A stretch of DNA of 64,000 nucleotides from the NCBI RefSeq assembly GCF_002237575.1, contig NZ_CP022535.1:744001-808000 (forward strand), written 5' to 3'. The notes under the pieces were generated by a model, which was not told the origin of the DNA, ran no database searches, and was given only the letters and a program-made list of their open reading frames with translations. Positions 57,388-64,000 of this stretch are shown in pieces. The DNA comes from Spiroplasma corruscae. Lineage in GTDB: Bacteria; Bacillota_I; Bacilli_A; Mycoplasmatales; Mycoplasmataceae. The position numbers and the translations under genes were made by a program. Numbering within the stretch: the first letter of the stretch is position 1; every line of letters begins with the position of its first letter.

Positions 57388-58702
57388 TATTTTCTCCTTC
57401 ATTATTTATTTCTAAATCATATATTTTTTTAAAAATTGATATCAATACATTAACTGTTATTGAATTACCAGATTGCCTATATAAAACTGCCTGTTTAATA
57501 TTATTGGCTTGTGCCTTCTCAAAATCACTTTCATCAAACCCCATTAATAGATAAGTTTCTCTTGGGGTAAGAAAACGGTACTTAGATTTTTTGTTAATAT
57601 TTGATAAGGAAGACCCTCTTAAATCTATTATTCCAGCATTAGGATGTCTATCCTGTTTTGTTGTGATTGTGCGACAACTCTTCAAATATAGACCTTCACT
57701 TGTACTATTATAAAATCCTATATTATTTTTTATAAATATTGGATAGTTTCATATTTCTTGAGTATACAAAACAGGGTTTTCTTCAAACATTTTTACACGA
57801 CTAGGAGTGTTATTTGGTGTCGCGAATATTGCTTCGTTCTCATACTTCTTTTTTGAATAATCAACTTTCAATACTTCTTCTAAGGTATGTATATTTTTTA
57901 TAATGTCATTAAAATTATCAATTTTGTTAGATTCTATGATTCTTTTTTTTTCTGTTCAAGTATCACTAAAATTATTAATGCTTTTTAGACAACTAATAGC
58001 ATAAACTCTTTCTCTTTTTTGTGGAATTCCATGATCATAAGAATTTAATAAATAAGTTTGAGTATTGTAACCTATAGATTTTAAAAAATTTATTCATTCA
58101 ATATAGTCTGTTTTGTGTTTGCTTGAAATCATATTTTTAACATTTTCTAAAAGTAGGTACTTAGGTAGTTTATTTATAATTTTAAGTTCTTTAAGAATTC
58201 TTTCAATCTCCCATAAAAGTCCACTTCTTGTTCCGCTTCCTTTTTTCATTCCATTACAAGAACCATGAAAGCTTCCCGCAACAGATAAATCTTGGCATGG
58301 AAAGGAATAAGTTAATATATCGATGTCACCAACATTTTTTACTAACTCTTCTCCTTTTAGTTCCAAAATACTACCTTGATTGTTAGAATTTCTATAAGAT
58401 GTGTACAATAGTTGTTTAATTTCTAATGGCAAGTTAAGTATAAAGGAACTTTTAACAGGTGTTTTACCATCATTTGAATGAGTAAAATTTAATAAGTATT
58501 CATCTAAATCTGATTCATTTATATCCTTTGCACCATTATTGTTATTGTTATGAATAGCATTGTAGCTAATATTTGACCATATATCTCATTCGCTTGTTCC
58601 TACAACTTTAAAAAAATTATTAAACTTCTTATTAAGTATTGACAGTGCCTTATTTTGAGCACCAATTCCTGCAAATGCTTCAAATACCTTTAATTTTTTC
58701 AT
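57377..58702 (-). CDS. DNA (cytosine-5)-methyltransferase, coupled to the HEPN-DUF262 nuclease
   Basis: 441 residues. Motif I FEAFAGIGAQNKAL, catalytic PCQ (Cys136), ENV (186-188), QKRERVY and GNSITVNV in the usual order, with a target-recognition region between about 235 and 370. Target sequence unknown. It overlaps the HEPN-DUF262-DUF1524 gene by 11 bases, an arrangement expected if methylation marks self DNA for that nuclease. The leader holds a 16-A tract between promoter-like elements. Confidence 0.92.
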
Positions 58703-58703
58703 A

Positions 58704-58752
58704 AAAAAAATTACCTCTTAAAGTAATTTTAGTTTTTTTTTTTTTTTTGCAA
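58704..58752 (-). promoter_or_regulatory. candidate phase-variable promoter with 16-A spacer
   Basis: On the minus strand: TTGCAA (-35-like, 58752-58747), then 14 more A and a C as a 15-base spacer, then TAAAAT (-10-like, 58731-58726). Total A run is 16 (58733-58748). AAAATTAC/GTAATTTT (arms about 58730-58723 and 58714-58707) can form a hairpin with AAGAGG, the only ribosome site, in its loop. Slippage in the A run would change promoter spacing, as described for vlp promoters of Mycoplasma hyorhinis. Confidence 0.5.
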
Positions 58753-58779
58753 GAGCTCTAGTACATATTGTTTAAATAA

Positions 58780-60843
58780 TTAATTATAATCATTGTTTTT
58801 AATTATTTTATTTACGAACTTAAAATTATTATTATCAATACCATATAAATCAAATAAATTTCGAATTAATATAAGCATTTCATTAGGAGTGTAATTTCTA
58901 TTATAATAAACTTTAGTATCGTGAATTTCATTAAATCTTTTTATTTTACTCTTGTCAAACGATATATCAACCGTTCCATTATTTTTGAATGAATAATTTT
59001 GTAAAGCAAGTGAAATCATTTTTTCAGAATTTTCCTTAAATAATTCTTCTAATGTAAGTTTTAACATTTCTGACCAGTTTTTAGTATAAAATCTATTACC
59101 ATTTAATTCAAAATAAGAGATATTTGTTCCATTTACATCCTCAAAGTCTTCTAATGTTTGCTCTGGTTGATTAAGCGAATCGTAAATGATTTTAATTCTT
59201 GGTTCTTTGTTACAAAAGATATTAATAAAATTTTCTCATAAAAAATTACTTCTATTAATTATTGCATCTTCATTTCAGCATTCGCTTTCGAAAATAAGCT
59301 TATTAATATGATTAAACCTACTAGACTTTTCTATAAGTATTGATTTTTTTCTTTTAAAACTATAGTCTTTCAAATTAGAGTTATAACCAGTTAATGATAA
59401 ATTACCTATAGTATGTAAGAACTGACTGTGTATTAATGAATAATCAGGTCCTAAATATTGTTTTCACTCAGATGAAAGATTTTGTGGCATAATGTGCTCA
59501 ATAGTAATATTTTCATCATATATAATTTTTTCCTTAGAATTAAAGTGTTCAATTTCATATAAAATATACTTGCATAATTGTCTATTTGAGTACATATTAC
59601 TAATTTGAAAAGATTTCTTTACATCGATATCACCTGGATATCTATCTGTTGATTTAATTTGAATAAAATAAGATCATATCGCATCATAATAATTTTTTTT
59701 GTTTTCAATTTTATCAAATATTTTTACATATAAATCTACAAACAATTTATTTAGATTCTTAGCAACTTTATCAACGATTAATCTTCTAAGTATGTAGTTT
59801 CTAATCAATAACAAACAATCATACAAAGTGTCTTGGTCTATTAAATCAATATAGTAGTCATTTAATATATTAATTATAAATGGAAAGCAAGTTCTTTGTT
59901 TAAAAACTAGTAAATCCCTTATAACTTTATTAATTTTAGAATTAGGGAATGGCACAACTTGCAATAAAATTGCATATAACTTTGATACTTTCTTAAGGTC
60001 TTTGAGCACCTCCTCGTTTGGTATATCATTTACTGTTAAAAACTTTTTAAATTCGCTATAAACTTTTGAATCAGGTATTGATTTATTAGTCTTATACATA
60101 ATATAATGATGAATGAAGCTATTTAAGTTTTTATTATCAAATAATTTTTCCAATTCATATCAATAATTTTCATATAATTCTTCACTATAATTTGTCATAA
60201 GTAGATAGTTTCTAATCAAATCAGATGTTGAAAGCTCAACCCCTGTTGAGTTAATTCTTTCAAAAATTAATTGAGGATTATCGTCTATATTAATTTGAAC
60301 TCTAACAAATATTAGTTTGGAAATAAGTTTTGAAAATTCATCTATCTTAAATTTTTCTTCTTCGATTAGCTTACTAAATTTATTTTTAAAAAATATATAA
60401 TTTGAAAAAATTCTTGAGCCAATTTTTATTTTATCAAAGTCATCATTCAATAAATATTTAAAAGTTATATCGTCCTCTTTATTCAATTTTATTTTTTTTG
60501 TCTTCTTGTCTTCCATATATAAATATGAACGCAAAGACTCTGAATCATTATGATTAGTGCATAAATCATGTAATGCTTTAATTAAAATGAATATAGTTGT
60601 AATTCTCTGTTGACCATCAATGATTATATTTTGACTACTTCTGGTTAAATCATTATTAATTCTTTGTAATATAATAATACCTATAAAGTGTTTATATTCA
60701 TTATTTGTTAATAACAAATCGCTAAATAATTGTTCACATTCCTTTGTAGTTCATGAGTAATTTCTTTGAAAAACAGGAATAATGTATAATTCATTTAACT
60801 CTTTTAACTCTTTTTCTATAAATGTATTTGTTGCTTCTATCAT
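58780..60843 (-). CDS. DUF262 + DUF1524 nuclease (GmrSD-like), second copy
   Basis: 687 residues. DUF262 starts near the N-terminus with IPVFQRNYSW (22-31), IIDGQQRITT (DGQQR 76-80) and FERINSTGVELSTSDLIRNY. DUF1524 has ITIEHIMPQNLS (His450) and IGNLSLTGYNSNL. A C-terminal region of about 150 residues is unassigned. Unlike the copy at 54907 it lacks the HEPN-like N-terminus. Start ATG 60841-60843. It lies between two C5 methyltransferase genes, 77 bases before one and 160 after the other. Confidence 0.9.
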
Positions 60844-61003
60844 TTTAATTTTATCCTTACATACATTATACAGATAAATAAATTCTAATGCTATAAACTC
60901 ATAAAAGTTGTCTTAATAAAAGTTATTTAAATTTATAAAGTAAAGTATAATAATCATTAGATAATTAATAATAAGACCAATATAAAAAGAATTTTAATAA
61001 GTA

Positions 61004-62248
61004 TTAAACTATTTTATTTTTAATTTTAATTTGACACAATTTTGTTTTGTTAATGATATTAAAAGAATCCTCAATTGATTTAGATAACTTTTCAATGATC
61101 GAAACTACAAGTGCATTACCCATACAAAAATATCTCATTCTTTCTGTTTTTATACATTCAGTTCAATTATCATCAAATCCATTTATTCTTTCAGCTTCCA
61201 AAGGTGTTATAAATCGGTAAAATTCTCCTTTTTTAATGATATGTGTTGATCTATTTAATGTGCCCTCACTAGTTATTAAAGTTCTAGCTGGTTTTTCAAC
61301 GCTATCAAACAATGACATACTTCCCTCGGTGTAGTTATATACCTCACCATTTGGTTTATATCTTAAAATTTTTTTACCTGATTTTAAATACTTCATCTTA
61401 CCTAATTGGTATTCATTAAGATAATATTTTAAATCTACTTTATTTTCTAATATTGTCTTTAAAATACCAAGTTTATTATTACATATTGGCTTAAAATCGT
61501 AGCAAAATACTCTACCATTATAGCAAAAACCTTTATTTAAAAATTTTTTAATTTGATAATTATGTGTTATGTCAACCTCATTTGTAAATGAGTTCAAATC
61601 AATAAATAGATTAGTTTTTTCATCTTGTAAAGATGGAAACTCTTTATCAAAAAACCCGTTATTAATTCTACTTGTATCTTCATTTATTTTTATATTGTTA
61701 TCAAAAAATAATCTATTCTTCGCAAATATAAAGACCCTTTTACGTCTTTGAACCATTCCATAATCAGCCGCATTAATTACTTGTCACTCAACATCATATC
61801 CTAACTTATCAAAGTTTTTCAACATAATAGCAAAATCTCTACCTCTTTGTTTTGAAGGGGATTTTAATAATCTGTCTACATTTTCTAATAAAACCATTTT
61901 TGGTTGTTTATTTTCAAGTATTCAACTTATTTCTCACCAAAGCACACCTTTTTTGCCCTCTATTCCTTTAGCATTAGTTGAAGCTACGGAATAATCTTGA
62001 CACGGAAATCCACCAACTAATAAATCATGGTTAAATGGTATATCGTATTTACAATCTTTTATATCTAAGTTAACTGCATTTTCTGAACCAAAATTATGAA
62101 CATAACAATCAAAAGCGTGCTGAACCTTTTTATTAGGTTCTCATTGGTTTGCAAAAACAAAATCAAATAGTTTATCATTATATCTAGTCATTCCAAGCCT
62201 AAAACCACCAACACCAGCAAATAATTCTACTACACTAATTTTGTTCAT
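61004..62248 (-). CDS. DNA (cytosine-5)-methyltransferase, partner of the Sau3AI-like enzyme
   Basis: 414 residues. Motif I VVELFAGVGGFRLGM, catalytic PCQ (Cys83), ENV (122-124), QRRKRVF and a C-terminal GNALVVSII. Divergent from the GATC-type endonuclease with 53 bases between starts. Sau3AI-type enzymes are paired with a methylase that makes m5C in GATC, so this is the likely protecting enzyme; the specificity is inferred from the partner. Several TGA Trp. Confidence 0.93.
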
Positions 62249-62301
62249 ATGCAACCTCTTCTTAAAATACTTTATAATAATATCATATAGGAGTATTTAG
62301 A

Positions 62302-63636
62302 TTGAGTAATTATATAAAAAAGGATCTTGAATATATATATAAAATAGGACAAGAAGTTATAGGTAAAACATTCTATGAAATTTTTGGTGACCAATGCTTT
62401 AAATTCAACAATAAAGGTGGTATCGGTAACATAGTACAATCATTACTTTATAATGTGCCTATAAACTCAAGAAGTGAATCTGATTTTATCGAAGAAGGTG
62501 TAGAACTTAAAGTTATTCCATTTAAAGAGATAAAATCAAATATTTTAGTACCTAAAGAAAGAATGGTTTTAAATCTTATTAATTATGAGAAAGTGGTTAA
62601 AGAAAGTAGTTTTGAAACAAGTAGTTTTTTAAATAAAAATAAGGTAATCCAAGTAATAATATATTTACATGAGTATGAAAAAAAATGATATGACTTTAAA
62701 ATTATTAACTCTTTCATGATTGATATAACAAAGCAAAAAGAAATTGAAACAATAAAAAAAGATTGATTAACAATCATAAATTATATAAAAGACGGGAAAG
62801 CCGATCAACTAAGTGAAAGGTTGACACAAATATTAGGTGCTTGTACAAAGGGAAAAAATAAAGAGTCAAAAGTAAAACAACCATTCTCTAATATTAAAGC
62901 TATGAGTAGAGCATTCTCATTTAAATCTTCTTTTATAAAATATAAAGTAAATGAAATAAAGAAAAATAGTATTAAGTACTTTAATGAAATTTTTATAGAT
63001 AATTTAAGAGAAAAAAATTATACTATTAATTACGAGTCAATCATAGGAAATATTAAAAAGCTAATTGGAGTAGATTTAATTAAATTTACACAGGATTCCA
63101 AAATAAAAAATTGGAGAAATTTAGCCATTAAAAAATACATAAGCTTTACATATCCAAATTTATTAAAAGATTGTGAAACTTGTAATATCAAAATAATTGT
63201 GAAAAAACTAAAATACAACGGTACAATTCAAGAAGAAATTGGCACAAACTATATGCTAGATATAAACGAAATGGTTGAAGAAAAATTTATAGATAGTACA
63301 TTTTACCAGGAAGTAGTCTTAAAAAAATTTATTATAATTGGCATTGATTGCAATAATATTGTATCAAAAGTTTTTTCTTTTAAGTTTGATGAAAGTAATA
63401 TTAAAAATGCATTAAAAGTCTATAACGACACTAAGAATAAAATTATAGTTGCATTAAATAAAGAAAATAAAGAAATGCTAAGAATTAATTTTGTAAAAAA
63501 AAGCGATAACTTAACATTGCATATTAGACCAAAGGCTATTAATGCAAAAGATACTTATAAAAATGGTAAATATAAATTAGAAAACCAACCCAAGCAATGT
63601 TTTTGAATTAACAAGGAAGAGTTGATAGAAGTTTAA
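62302..63636 (+). CDS. Sau3AI/MutH-family type II restriction endonuclease (GATC)
   Basis: 444 residues. Catalytic D-x6-E-x-K in SDFIEEGVELKV (Asp61, Glu68, Lys70). RAFSFKSSFI and HIRPKAINAKDTY...KQCFW near the C-terminus are typical of Sau3AI-like enzymes, which have a second, non-catalytic MutH-like half. Start is TTG at 62302: TAGGAG lies eight bases upstream and no ATG is near. The first Trp of several is TGA. Predicted to cut GATC when unmethylated. Confidence 0.93.
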
Positions 63637-64000
63637 GCTTGACTAATTAAATAAATATACTATTATTACTTTCATTATCTTGGTAATCTTAATTAAGGTC
63701 AAGGAAAATTTATTTATCTAATGCAGAAATGCAGTTTATTAAATTAATTAAAATGAATAACAATTTTATAATCCTAAATACGTATTAACCTAGCGGTAAC
63801 TATATTTGCTACTTTATATACTAATGTTTCAATTTCTATTGTTTAGTAATATTAATAATTAACAAAACTATAAATCTTAAATATTACATTAACAATTTCC
63901 TATACATAAATATTTATGATTAATAAAATTAAAGTTTCGACAAGTCTTTTTTTTTCTTTTTATATGACAAAACAATGATCAAAACATGAAAAAATTAACA
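63637..64000. other. gene-free end of the window
   Basis: A+T-rich, no open frame. No convincing terminator for the endonuclease gene could be picked out. Confidence 0.5.

Noticed and set aside
1-64000. Dozens of apparent premature TGA stops that split conserved genes (arcA, argF, treC, fruA and others)
   Set aside because: They fall at conserved Trp positions and the proteins continue in frame, so TGA codes for Trp and these are not pseudogenes.

Overview
The window is from a wall-less bacterium of the class Mollicutes, most likely Spiroplasma or a close Mesoplasma/Entomoplasma relative. It is very A+T-rich. Conserved proteins read through TGA at tryptophan positions, so TGA codes for Trp (genetic code 4). 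Secreted proteins carry short signal peptides ending in a V-S-C or I-S-C lipobox. Energy genes are PTS sugar uptake systems plus the arginine deiminase pathway. All coordinates below assume TGA = Trp; with the standard code many of these genes would look broken.

Layout. 1-18.3 kb: a cut-off ABC ATPase, a polysaccharide deacetylase, an acyltransferase, an alpha/beta hydrolase, glyA with an RDD membrane protein, a large permease-like protein and six lipoproteins. Two of the lipoproteins are a recent tandem duplicate, and three share a second domain. 19.8-24.4 kb: a trehalose locus (trehalose PTS, trehalose-6-phosphate hydrolase, LacI-type regulator) with a perfect 16-bp operator palindrome. 24.4-29.8 kb: a tightly packed operon with PTS IIB, a small START-like/DUF3284-like protein, an M17 aminopeptidase, PTS IIC, a glycosylasparaginase and PTS IIA. 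This looks like a route for taking up and breaking down a sugar-amino-acid or glycopeptide nutrient. 32.3-37.6 kb: a ribose-type ABC importer with a divergent DeoR-type regulator. 38.8-45 kb: a giant lipoprotein, a membrane protein and a fructose-type PTS IIABC. 45-49.3 kb: two OLD-like AAA ATPase genes in tandem, one decayed. 49.5-54.2 kb: arcA-argF-yfcC/arcD-arcC. 54.2-63.6 kb: a defence island.

The defence island has a Sau3AI/MutH-type (GATC) restriction endonuclease divergent from a C5 cytosine methyltransferase, then two DUF262-DUF1524 (GmrSD-like) nucleases. One nuclease has an N-terminal HEPN-like domain with an R-x4-H motif. It overlaps a second C5 methyltransferase upstream and a small winged-helix-like gene downstream. 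That three-gene unit is preceded by a 16-A tract lying exactly between a -35-like and a -10-like element, which suggests phase-variable expression. This is the best candidate for an undescribed system. The second is the glycosylasparaginase PTS operon.

A third theme is that three unrelated sugar transporters (PTS IIC, PTS IIABC, RbsC-type permease) each carry a 140-250-residue Lys/Glu-rich, coiled-coil-like appendage. Several long A+T-rich gaps (13.2-14.0, 15.9-17.5, 18.3-19.8, 30.1-32.2, 37.6-38.8 kb) hold no convincing genes and look like decayed sequence. No tRNA, rRNA, CRISPR array or intact insertion sequence was seen.
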